Positions 25,526 to 34,097 of a stretch of 64,000 bases of DNA are shown here, piece after piece (position 1 is the first letter of the stretch; each line of letters begins with the position of its first letter). This DNA comes from Chitinophaga sp. YR573 (GTDB lineage: Bacteria > Bacteroidota > Bacteroidia > Chitinophagales > Chitinophagaceae), in the NCBI RefSeq assembly GCF_900110995.1, contig NZ_FOJF01000003.1, positions 558,001 to 622,000 on the forward strand, written 5' to 3'. The notes under the pieces are model-generated. The model was not told the origin of the DNA. It ran no database searches and saw nothing but the letters and a program-made list of their open reading frames with translations. The position numbers were made by a program, and so were the translations under genes.

Positions 25526-26653
25526 ATGATTTTACATGGATTACAATTGATGAATGGAGATCTCCGGAGCATTTTTATTCATGGGGATAAAATAGAACAG
25601 GTCCTTTCTCCCAATGATAATAATCCGGTAGAAAGGAATATCTATTTTGAGGATTGCTTAGTTTTTCCGGGATTGATAAATTCTCACGATCATCTGGATT
25701 ATAACCTGTTTCCTCAGCTGGGTAACCGTATTTATAAGAATTACCTGGAATGGGGCCCCGATATATATCAGCAAAACAATGACATCATTCAAAAGGTGCT
25801 GGACATCCCCAAAGAACTACGTACAAAATGGGGTGTTTATAAGAATCTGATTGCTGGTGTTACAACCGTTATACAACATGGAGAAAGATTAACTGTTCCT
25901 GAAAATTTAATCACCATATTTTCCGGATGCACTTCTTTACATTCGGTGAAATTGGAAAAACATTGGAAGAGAAGATTGAATAAACCTTTCGCAGATAATC
26001 CTTTTGTGATCCATGCAGGGGAGGGGACAGACATTCAGTCTTGTAACGAAATAGATGAATTACTAAGATGGAATATCTTTCGCCGTAAACTGATTGCTAT
26101 ACATGGTGTGGCCATGAATGAACAACAGGCAGAGAAATTTGAGGCATTGGTCTGGTGCCCGGATTCGAATTATTTTCTGTTGAATGCAACAGCTAAGATT
26201 GATCAGCTCAAATCATGTACGAAAATTCTGTTCGGTACGGATGCTACCGTTTCGGCCAACTGGAATATATGGCAACACCTGCGACTGGCAAAAGCGCAAA
26301 ACATGCTAAGTGATACTGAATTAATAAATGCAGTAACACAAGTGGCAGCGGATGTCTGGAAACTGGAGAAAACAGGAGCGGTGAAGGAAGGATATTATGC
26401 TGATTTAATCATTGCAAAAGGAAGTAATTTCTTTTCAACTAATCCTGAGGATATTCAGTTAATGCTTCATAAGGGTAAGATCGTTTTATTTGATGCTTCA
26501 CTGCTTATTCAACTGCACAATATTCCGGTAAGTGATTATTCAGTCATTTATGTAAATGATGTAAAGAAATATGTTATTGGAGATGTTCCGGCATTGATAA
26601 GAGAGATAAGAAGACATATGCCGGCAATTAAATTACCAATAGATGTCGATTAG
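25526..26653 (+). CDS. Amidohydrolase-superfamily enzyme inside polysaccharide cluster
   Basis: ATG 25526 gives 375 residues and begins 4 nt after the previous stop; an in-frame ORF extends into the upstream gene but lacks homology-like content. Metal-site residues of the cytosine deaminase/chlorohydrolase branch are all present: HDH 54-56, His163 (HAGEG), His193 (IHGVAMN) and Asp239 (FGTDAT). It should hydrolyse a C-N bond in an amide, amidine or ring, in the cytosol. A place among glycosyltransferases suggests sugar or nucleotide-sugar modification, but this is inference. It overlaps the next gene by 11 nt. Confidence 0.85.
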   Translation: MILHGLQLMNGDLRSIFIHGDKIEQVLSPNDNNPVERNIYFEDCLVFPGLINSHDHLDYNLFPQLGNRIYKNYLEWGPDIYQQNNDIIQKVLDIPKELRTKWGVYKNLIAGVTTVIQHGERLTVPENLITIFSGCTSLHSVKLEKHWKRRLNKPFADNPFVIHAGEGTDIQSCNEIDELLRWNIFRRKLIAIHGVAMNEQQAEKFEALVWCPDSNYFLLNATAKIDQLKSCTKILFGTDATVSANWNIWQHLRLAKAQNMLSDTELINAVTQVAADVWKLEKTGAVKEGYYADLIIAKGSNFFSTNPEDIQLMLHKGKIVLFDASLLIQLHNIPVSDYSVIYVNDVKKYVIGDVPALIREIRRHMPAIKLPIDVD

Positions 26654-27662
26654 AAAATGGGAGAGAAAGACAGCTCCCAAAAGGGTGCTGGCGATTCGTT
26701 TACAGGCAATGGGCGATACGGTTATTACGCTTCCTTATTTACAGGCATTACGTAATACCTTACCTGAAGGGACTCAACTGGACTTTCTGACAAGGAAAGA
26801 AGTAGATCCGATTCCCAAAGATCTTTTGCTCTTTGATCGCGTATTTTCCATTGGTGGAAAAAGGAACTTCAAAAAGCAGTTTTTGTCTGCCTGTTTATTG
26901 CTGCCGTGGTTGTTTTTCAGAAGATATGATGTGATCATTGATTTGCAGAATAATCCTATCAGCAGATTTGTGAGAAAGATGTTACGACCTGAAGCGTGGA
27001 GCGAATTCGACAGGTATTCTCCGCTTGCTGCGGGTGAGCGTACCAGGCGCACTATTGAGGCTGTTGGGCTGGGGGATAATTTTTTGGATGCAGGTTATCG
27101 TTTTAAGCCATCTGCTTTTGATGCGAATAAATTATTAGCAGCATGTGGCTGGGATGGGAAAAGTAAATTAGTGATCCTTAATCCTGCGGGGGCATTTGGT
27201 ACGCGTAACTGGGATATGGATAATTATGTCACCTTTGCCAGATTATGGTTACAGGAATTTCCTGATACACAGTTCATAGCGTTGGGTATAAGTTTTATAA
27301 GAGAAAAGGCGGTTTATCTCAAAGAAAAACTGGGTGATCAATTGCTTTATATGATTGATAATACTTCTCCCAGTGAAGGGTTCAGGATTATCCAGCAATG
27401 CTGGTTTATGCTGTCTGAAGATTCGGGATTAATGCATATGTCCTGGGTATCGGATAACCCGACAGTTGTATTACTCGGTTCTACCAGAAGTGATTGGGTA
27501 ACACCGCAAAATAAGAACGCGCTTGTATTCAGCTCAGATGATCTGGCATGCGGTAATTGTATGCTGGAGACCTGTAAGTTTAATGATGTTCATTGTCTTA
27601 CAAGGTATACACCAGAAATGATTTTTCAAAAAACAAAAGCATTTATCAATAGTATCGTTTAG
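26643..27662 (+). CDS. Family 9 glycosyltransferase (heptosyltransferase-like)
   Basis: A 339-residue GT-B protein. N-terminal RVLAIRLQAMGDTVITLPYL is the GT9 hallmark (family form: I-R-x-x-x-x-G-D-x-x-x-x-x-P). The C-terminal half shows SEDSGLMHMSWVSDNPTVVL and a cysteine-bearing CGNCMLETCKF motif (about 303-313), which is common in GT9 proteins. It probably transfers a heptose or hexose in core/O-antigen synthesis. The 11-nt overlap with the amidohydrolase gene supports co-expression. Confidence 0.9.
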   Translation: MSIRKWERKTAPKRVLAIRLQAMGDTVITLPYLQALRNTLPEGTQLDFLTRKEVDPIPKDLLLFDRVFSIGGKRNFKKQFLSACLLLPWLFFRRYDVIIDLQNNPISRFVRKMLRPEAWSEFDRYSPLAAGERTRRTIEAVGLGDNFLDAGYRFKPSAFDANKLLAACGWDGKSKLVILNPAGAFGTRNWDMDNYVTFARLWLQEFPDTQFIALGISFIREKAVYLKEKLGDQLLYMIDNTSPSEGFRIIQQCWFMLSEDSGLMHMSWVSDNPTVVLLGSTRSDWVTPQNKNALVFSSDDLACGNCMLETCKFNDVHCLTRYTPEMIFQKTKAFINSIV

Positions 27663-27695
27663 TTAAGCAATGTATTTTTATAGCAAAACATAATA

Positions 27696-27851
27696 GGCTC
27701 CGTTAGGAGCCCCGTGTTTGTAGAAAACACATTAAACAACAAAACGAGACTCCGTAGGAGTCCCCTATTATTCGCGAATTAGGGGACTCCTACGGAGTCA
27801 ATTAAAGAGGATAAAAATATTTGCTACAAACACGGAGCTCCTAACGGAGCT
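27696..27851. repeat. Nested inverted-repeat element (156 bp) with four small hairpins
   Basis: The outer arms 27696-27723 and 27824-27851 are inverted copies, 26 of 28 identical. Each outer arm starts with its own hairpin (GGCTCC-GTTA-GGAGCC; AGCTCC-TAAC-GGAGCT), and the two differences are paired so each local stem stays intact. The inner arms 27748-27767 and 27780-27799 are perfect 20-bp inverted copies, each containing GACTCC-GTA-GGAGTC or its complement, around the palindrome ATTCGCGAAT (27770-27779). It sits between two glycosyltransferase genes. No ORF inside; probably a non-coding repeat (REP/MITE-like) or RNA structure. Confidence 0.85.
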
Positions 27852-27881
27852 TAATTAAACAACATTGATTCATCAGTTCAA

Positions 27882-28955
27882 TTGAATAGGAAAACGCTGA
27901 TCATATTAACACCTGCATTTCCGGCGAATGAATCGGAAGAGGAGTCTATATGGCTGCCTGCGAAGCAAAGCTTAATAAGAGCGCTGAACAGGAGTTTTCC
28001 GGAACTGGAAATTATCATCCTTACTTTTCAGTTTCCTGTGAGGCGTGATCGTTATACCTGGAATGGGAACCTGGTGATACCATTCTCAGGGGGAAATAAA
28101 GGTGGTATACACAATTGGCTGGTATGGTTGAATGTTGTAAAGACATTGTTCCTGTTGAAAAGGGAAAAAGAGATCATTGGACTGCTTAGTTTCTGGTGTG
28201 CAGAATGCGGTTTTGTAGCACATTATTTTTCAAAACTATACCGGTTAAAGCATTATTGCTGGATCTGTGGACAGGATGCAAGGCCCTGGAACAAATTTGT
28301 AAAACGTATCCGCCCTAAACCATCGGAGCTGGTAGCCATGTCAGACTTCCTGCAGGATGAGTTTCATAAAAACCATGGTATTCGCCCGGCACATCTGATT
28401 CCTGATGCGATCGATACACTGTTGTTTGATAAAGACAAAGAGGAAGAACGGACACTTGATATACTAGGTGCAGGAAGTTTCTCACCGCTAAAACAATATG
28501 ACGTTTTTATAGAAGTAGTGGCAGCTATCAAAGAACAATTACAGCATACCAAAGCCATTTTATGTGGAGATGGGTCCGAGAGGACAAGGATAGAAGAGAA
28601 AATCAAAGAGACAGGTTTGGAAGATGATCTTAAACTTACCGGCTCAATCCCCCAGAAAGAAGTATTGCGACTGATGAAAAGAACCAAGGTCTTTTTGCAC
28701 ACCTCAAACTATGAGGGTTTTGGCAATGTATGTATTGAAGCCTTGTACGCAGGCGCACATGTAATCAGCTTTACAAAACCAATGAATCAACGGATCGGGC
28801 AGTGGCATATTGTCTCCACAAAGGAAGAGATGATCGCGAGGGCATTGGAATTATTGCAGGATCGGAATACTGTTTACTCATCAGTGCTGCCATTTGATAT
28901 GAATGATTCAGCAAAACAGTTTATGAAACTTTTTCAGTACGATAATGAGCGTTAA
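27882..28955 (+). CDS. Family 4 glycosyltransferase
   Basis: A 357-residue GT-B retaining glycosyltransferase. The C-terminal Rossmann half has GAGSFSPLKQYDVFIE and the EX7E catalytic pattern EGFGNVCIE (about 282-290), which binds the nucleotide sugar. The start is TTG at 27882, as no upstream ATG is in frame. It is cut off from the other plus-strand glycosyltransferases by the inverted-repeat element, and its 3' end overlaps the convergent ABC gene by 35 nt, which could cause antisense interference. Confidence 0.88.
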   Translation: MNRKTLIILTPAFPANESEEESIWLPAKQSLIRALNRSFPELEIIILTFQFPVRRDRYTWNGNLVIPFSGGNKGGIHNWLVWLNVVKTLFLLKREKEIIGLLSFWCAECGFVAHYFSKLYRLKHYCWICGQDARPWNKFVKRIRPKPSELVAMSDFLQDEFHKNHGIRPAHLIPDAIDTLLFDKDKEEERTLDILGAGSFSPLKQYDVFIEVVAAIKEQLQHTKAILCGDGSERTRIEEKIKETGLEDDLKLTGSIPQKEVLRLMKRTKVFLHTSNYEGFGNVCIEALYAGAHVISFTKPMNQRIGQWHIVSTKEEMIARALELLQDRNTVYSSVLPFDMNDSAKQFMKLFQYDNER

Positions 28956-30576
28956 AGTTAATTACAGCATGACAAAAATCTAAACTTTTGGGGTTATGTG
29001 AGATCAGTAAAATGATCTTCCCTGATTCAGCCAGCGTTCTTAAATATAACATGATCGCTATTTCAGAAGCTTCGTCCAACTCACTAAAAGGCTCATCCAG
29101 CAATAACACAGTTGCATCTTTATATAAGGCCCTTGCCAAAGCGATGCGCTGACGCTGACCTCCACTTATATTCTTTCCTCCTTCCATTATTATCTTCCCG
29201 ATACCTTCCGGAAAGTTTTTCAGTAACCCGGTTACTTCCAGCACTTCGTTTAATTTGACAGGATCATACTGTTCGTCGAACAAAACAATATTATCCAAAA
29301 TGGATGCGTGTAAAATAAACGGATCTTGTTTTGCATAAGCAATCTGGCTCCAGAATGGGAGATATTTCCGGGTCTCACTATTAAATAAAATCTCCCCCTG
29401 CTCCGGTTGCAGGAAACCGGCTGTCAGGTTGAGCATCGTTGTTTTCCCTTTCCCTGAATCGCCACTGATTCCGGTCAATGATCCTGTATAAATGGTGGTA
29501 TTTAAACGATGGAGGATTTTATTTCCATTGTACGAGAAACCAACATTTTGGAATGTAATGGAAGTTATTTTATCATTTATCGTATCAACTGATGGCTCAG
29601 GAAGTACAGCTTTTTCAGCAATTGTATGCTGATAAGCCCGCAACTGGTTGTTTAAGTTGATGATCTTTGAAATACCGGGAATGATTTTATAAGCAGCCGC
29701 CATAAAGGTGCCCAGCAATACTATATATGCACTACCCATTGTGCCCGAAAATTTTATCGCAACAATTAATATAAATAATCCCAGGATGGCAAATACTTCA
29801 AAAAAACGTGCAGGTAAATCCTGTGTTATCTGCATACTTGAAATCTTCTTACCTAACTCCGCCTGCACTGTTGTATGCCGGTTTATAAAAAAAGGGTTCT
29901 TATCAAAGATATTACTCTCTACAAATCCAGACAATGCCTCACGCAGGTATTGTAAAGATTGTTCAACGATAGTTTTGATATTCTTTTTAATGGTCTTTAA
30001 TCTTCTCTTTGTAAGGAACACCAATAAGAAAATGGGTGGTAACAGGGCAATGGCAGCTATCAGGAATAATTGCGCATTATATACGAGTAACGTAATGACA
30101 GACAGGATCACCATCACACATTCTGTAATGATCAACTGGAAATTAAGCAATACGTATTGCGCAAATTCTGTGGGCTGATGAATGATCTTTCTGACAAAAA
30201 CAGCGGAATCTTCATTTGCAAAGTTGCTGTAAGCGCCATTCAGATAATTAGCCAGGTTCTCTGTAGAAAGCCTTTGAGCAATACGCGTAATGAATTTCAC
30301 CTGGGATTGATACACCCAATGTCCCATAATATTCTTAGCCGAAAAAATGAGCAATAGCCATATTGCCGGCATCACAGAATTTTTGTCAGCGAACAGGCGA
30401 CTATCATTCAAAAAAGAAGCATTGCTCTCTGTATAGAATTTTAAGACAAACAATAAATAGATAATGCAAAATATATCCAGTAAGCTGATGAACGTGTTTA
30501 AAACAATAAACACCTTTACCTGCTTTCTCTCCCCGGTTGTGAGGACACGGATAATATTTTTATATATGCTGTTCAT
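28921..30576 (-). CDS. ABC transporter, fused permease/ATPase (possible lipid-linked glycan flippase)
   Basis: A 551-residue half-transporter with about six membrane helices in residues 22-320, then an ATPase domain: Walker A GDSGKGKT at 372-379, signature ISGGQRQR from 470, Walker B LLLDEP at 491-496, H-loop SH about 526. The MsbA/PglK-like architecture in a polysaccharide operon fits export or flipping of a lipid-linked sugar. It is the last of ten minus-strand genes, overlapping its upstream neighbour by 17 nt and the convergent glycosyltransferase gene by 35 nt. Peptide or lipid export is an alternative. Confidence 0.88.
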   Translation of the reverse strand: MNSIYKNIIRVLTTGERKQVKVFIVLNTFISLLDIFCIIYLLFVLKFYTESNASFLNDSRLFADKNSVMPAIWLLLIFSAKNIMGHWVYQSQVKFITRIAQRLSTENLANYLNGAYSNFANEDSAVFVRKIIHQPTEFAQYVLLNFQLIITECVMVILSVITLLVYNAQLFLIAAIALLPPIFLLVFLTKRRLKTIKKNIKTIVEQSLQYLREALSGFVESNIFDKNPFFINRHTTVQAELGKKISSMQITQDLPARFFEVFAILGLFILIVAIKFSGTMGSAYIVLLGTFMAAAYKIIPGISKIINLNNQLRAYQHTIAEKAVLPEPSVDTINDKITSITFQNVGFSYNGNKILHRLNTTIYTGSLTGISGDSGKGKTTMLNLTAGFLQPEQGEILFNSETRKYLPFWSQIAYAKQDPFILHASILDNIVLFDEQYDPVKLNEVLEVTGLLKNFPEGIGKIIMEGGKNISGGQRQRIALARALYKDATVLLLDEPFSELDEASEIAIMLYLRTLAESGKIILLISHNPKSLDFCHAVINFNAHYRTEKVS

Positions 30577-31822
30577 TGTAGTGTATAAGTGTTATGGAAA
30601 GGCAACAGAGCGTTAATATTAATGAAAGATCACACTGATCATGCATGATGATCACGTCTGTAAAGGAACTAAAGAAAATAATGATAAATATGTCCCTTAA
30701 TAAAGGCATTCTGTTCTTTATTCCGGCATAACCTATATATCCGTATAACGTTAAAAGGGTCAATAATCCGATAATACCAAACGAAACAAAGCTTTCCAGG
30801 TATATATTATGGAAGGAATACTGAAGATAACCTCCTTTGCCGGAGACACTGTTTTCGCCGGTAAACATATGATAGGAAAGGATCTTCTCCTGCAACAGGG
30901 CTGCGGCATCGCCGCTGCCGACACCCAGCAGATAGCTATTATGCTCTCTCATTATTTCACAGGAGAAGCGTATATAGATGAGTCGCAGGCTAAGTCCATC
31001 GAAATAGATTGCTTCATTAAACTTTGGCTGCGTGAGATAAGATGTCTTAAATAACTCCAGGTCCTGGAACCTGCTTTTGACAGGATTATTGGTAAAAGAT
31101 AAAAGTGCAACAATGGCAATAATACCGCCTATAGAGATAACCCTGTACTTTGCAGAAAGGTAAGTGAACAAATTAACCGCTGAAATTACAAGATGTATGA
31201 ACAGGAACATCCTGGAAGAAAGCAGGAGCAGCCATACAGTAAAGAAGGCATACAGGATGATCTTCCACCTGGCAGAAGCCGGAACAAATAAAATAACCGC
31301 AACGCTTATCACACATAACAGGGATGCGTAGATGGCGGTTGATTCAATATTATAGGCCAGCGCATGATAAAGAAATACAGAAGGATCACCACTGAAAACA
31401 TATTGTTTCATTGCCAGGATACTGGCGAGGGACATCCAGAAAAATGTCCCATACACAAAGATCTTTAGCAGGAAGTAAATCTCTTCCTTTTTAAATGGGT
31501 TTTTAGAAGAGAATATGAATGCAATAACGAATTCCCTTTGCACCAGTGAGAGCGCATGATCTTTATCCTTTGAAATCCAGATACTCAATATATACAGCAA
31601 AAAATAAAGGGTAGTCAGATATACAAGAGGACTGCTTTTTAAACGTTTCCATTTTGTGCTGAAATCTCCTTCAGCTATCCACACCAGTAATAAGCCAATA
31701 GTGCTGATACTGTTAACAGCAGTAAATCGCCCTCCCAGAATAGCGGATATGAGCAATAAACCTGTAAGTATTAGATACAGTTTATTAAAAATGACTTCTT
31801 CCCTGGATTCAATTACTTCCAT
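30560..31822 (-). CDS. O-antigen ligase/polymerase-like membrane protein
   Basis: A 420-residue protein with 10-12 hydrophobic segments and one large loop (about 250-335). After it comes HNIYLESF with His338, matching the conserved histidine region of the WaaL/Wzy O-antigen ligase family, which moves glycan from undecaprenyl pyrophosphate to lipid A core or another acceptor. A second, unlike Wzy-type protein lies at 32889, so this one is the better ligase candidate. It overlaps both neighbours (10 and 17 nt). Confidence 0.82.
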   Translation of the reverse strand: MEVIESREEVIFNKLYLILTGLLLISAILGGRFTAVNSISTIGLLLVWIAEGDFSTKWKRLKSSPLVYLTTLYFLLYILSIWISKDKDHALSLVQREFVIAFIFSSKNPFKKEEIYFLLKIFVYGTFFWMSLASILAMKQYVFSGDPSVFLYHALAYNIESTAIYASLLCVISVAVILFVPASARWKIILYAFFTVWLLLLSSRMFLFIHLVISAVNLFTYLSAKYRVISIGGIIAIVALLSFTNNPVKSRFQDLELFKTSYLTQPKFNEAIYFDGLSLRLIYIRFSCEIMREHNSYLLGVGSGDAAALLQEKILSYHMFTGENSVSGKGGYLQYSFHNIYLESFVSFGIIGLLTLLTLYGYIGYAGIKNRMPLLRDIFIIIFFSSFTDVIIMHDQCDLSLILTLCCLSITLIHYNEQHI

Positions 31823-32892
31823 GACAAACCTTTTTTGTACGCATCCAGGGTTTTAAGAGCGGTTTCGGTCCAGTTATTCTGATGAACGATCTTATCCGTG
31901 AAGGAATTGTTCGCCGGCGCCTTCATGGCGTGCTGTACCGCCGTTCTTATACTCTGCAGATCTCCGGGATCACAATATTCAACGTTATCTGAAAAATATT
32001 CCCTGGTGTCTCCTTTATCACTTATTACAAGTGTGCAACCGCAGGCTGCTGCTTCAAGAGAGCTTAAACCGGTAGTTTCAAACCAGCTGGCGAGAATATG
32101 GGTTTTATGTTTGTTGTATAATGTTGCAATTGTTCCCTGGTCCTGGTAGTTGATAAAAGTTACTTTATCGTAAGCATTTTCCCGGCATTCATTGTAATAG
32201 GCATGGTGGTTAGGCGCCGCATCACCTACGATCGTCAATGGTATATCTGCCTCTTTGAGTGCCCGTATAACATTCAGCTGATTCTTGGAAGGCTCTATTC
32301 TTGCCACACATATTACTGCCTGCTCCCGTTGTGCAACATCCACCTGATTAAAAATGGATGTGTCAATGGAGTTGGGAATAACTGCAAATGTGCCGGCTTC
32401 TTTAAAATCCTTTTCCAGGCGTTCGTATTCGCTAAAAGAATTAGGAAGCAAACAGGCGCATTTTTTCAGAATATATGCAATGGATCTTTTATGACCATAG
32501 AAGATATATTTCCAGGACATAATCTGTTCTCCGTTTTTTAAACTTCGTGCCAGACATTTAAAATACTCCTGTGTATTCTTGCTGAAGAATGACAGGAATT
32601 TGTACATGAATTGTTTGTATATTTTAGGTACCTGTTGATAATCCATATAGATAGGGGAGACGACAAAGGGTAAGCGGCTCTTATCTATATGGAAAATAAT
32701 ATCTGCCGGGCGAATAATATTGAAAAAATGAATGAGCTCATATTGGCTGTAGTCAATATGTCTGTCGTTACAAAGTTTAATATCAACAGTTATATTCAGC
32801 TTTCTAAGTTCATTGGCCGTATTCACAATTTGAATAGTATCGCCTCCTTTTGCGGAATATAATGTGGCCCTGCTTATATATAACACTCTCAT
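31813..32892 (-). CDS. Family 4 glycosyltransferase
   Basis: A 359-residue GT-B enzyme. The N-terminal MRVLYISRATLYSAKGGDT has the acceptor-side glycine loop. ICVARIEPSKNQLNVIRAL (about 195-214) and the EX7E motif in SWFETTGLSSLEAAACGC (Glu-Glu at about 275 and 283) form the donor site. Part of the ECF-led polysaccharide operon, with a 4-nt overlap to the Wzy-like gene upstream and a 10-nt overlap downstream. The sugar cannot be read from sequence. Confidence 0.9.
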   Translation of the reverse strand: MRVLYISRATLYSAKGGDTIQIVNTANELRKLNITVDIKLCNDRHIDYSQYELIHFFNIIRPADIIFHIDKSRLPFVVSPIYMDYQQVPKIYKQFMYKFLSFFSKNTQEYFKCLARSLKNGEQIMSWKYIFYGHKRSIAYILKKCACLLPNSFSEYERLEKDFKEAGTFAVIPNSIDTSIFNQVDVAQREQAVICVARIEPSKNQLNVIRALKEADIPLTIVGDAAPNHHAYYNECRENAYDKVTFINYQDQGTIATLYNKHKTHILASWFETTGLSSLEAAACGCTLVISDKGDTREYFSDNVEYCDPGDLQSIRTAVQHAMKAPANNSFTDKIVHQNNWTETALKTLDAYKKGLSWK

Positions 32893-34097
32893 AGCTGCTT
32901 TAAATTTGTTCTGTTAAACTGGGGGAATAAGGCCGGACTAAATGCCAGGATCCAGATCATATATTCTGCGGGATTAAAAAGATAACTGCCGGTGAACTGA
33001 TAGATAAAAATGAATATGAACAGCAACTGCCGGTAGTAGTTCTCCCAGACTTTTGTCTTTATAAAAAGATAAATGATAGTATAGAACCGGAGTATTATTC
33101 CTATTCCTCCATAAATACAAAATGTTTCTGCCACGGAGTTGTACACTCTTGTTACAGGGATTTTTGAATAGGAGTAAAAGTAGTTGGAGAAACCTTTCCC
33201 TATATGTTTAAACTGTCCTAACCCAGCACCAAACAATAACGATTTCGTTTTCGTAACCTTCCAGGCAATATAAAATGAATCAGTGATGCGGCCCCTTGCA
33301 GAGGTATCTTTTCCTGAATAAATATTTTGAAGCCTTTCGAATAACGGATTATGCCGGTAAAAGAAATAAAGCGCCAGCAGGCCTGCCAGTATCCCCCAGC
33401 AGGTTACCACTAAAAACGTAATATTCACCCTGCCTTTTAATTTGTCCATATTTAACGAGAGCAAAAATATGATCCCGATAAAGAATGTGATCAGTACACC
33501 CAGGGAGAAACTCAGTAATAAGGAGAAACAAAGTGAGAGGAAGAGGATATTATATTCACTTTTCAGCAGTATTTTCTTTAAAGCATAATATCCGGCAATA
33601 GGAAACATGACCAAAGAATAATAAGACGCTTCGAAAGTAAACAGCTTTAACCTGGGAATAATGGGAATGTCCGGACTTATCGGGAGCAAATACCAGAGTA
33701 CGGGACGGATAAATGGAATAAACAGCGTTATTAAAGCTATCACCACCAACACAATATTTATCGTGGCAAGACTTTTAAATATGTTGGCTGTTGCATGTTC
33801 TGTTTTAAAGAACAGGTAAGTATTGAGTACGAATATTGCCAGTGTTTGTAATAAGAGGAAGGATATGATATAATCCTTTGGATATTCCACGGTTGGCAAT
33901 TGTATACATGCAAACGCTAATGAAATGATCAGGAAGTAGAAGTAGTATTTAAGATACTTCTGCCGTATTAAATTGATAAAAAAGAAAGGTGTCAGTAATG
34001 TGGTATAATATAGTCCCTCTGGCAATAGTACACTGTTAAAGAACGTATACACAATTGCCACGAAGAAAAAGAGATGATATGTTTTAGATGTACTCAC
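32889..34097 (-). CDS. Wzy-like polysaccharide polymerase, multi-pass membrane protein
   Basis: A 402-residue protein with about 11 hydrophobic segments and a larger loop near 255-315 (KDTSARGRITDSFYIAW, then a glycine-rich FGAGLGQFKHIGKG). Arginine-rich loops of this kind are typical of Wzy polymerases that join lipid-linked repeat units at the periplasmic face. Sequence is poorly conserved in this class, so the call rests on topology and context between the flippase gene and a glycosyltransferase gene (both 4-nt overlaps). Confidence 0.78.
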   Translation of the reverse strand: MSTSKTYHLFFFVAIVYTFFNSVLLPEGLYYTTLLTPFFFINLIRQKYLKYYFYFLIISLAFACIQLPTVEYPKDYIISFLLLQTLAIFVLNTYLFFKTEHATANIFKSLATINIVLVVIALITLFIPFIRPVLWYLLPISPDIPIIPRLKLFTFEASYYSLVMFPIAGYYALKKILLKSEYNILFLSLCFSLLLSFSLGVLITFFIGIIFLLSLNMDKLKGRVNITFLVVTCWGILAGLLALYFFYRHNPLFERLQNIYSGKDTSARGRITDSFYIAWKVTKTKSLLFGAGLGQFKHIGKGFSNYFYSYSKIPVTRVYNSVAETFCIYGGIGIILRFYTIIYLFIKTKVWENYYRQLLFIFIFIYQFTGSYLFNPAEYMIWILAFSPALFPQFNRTNLKQL

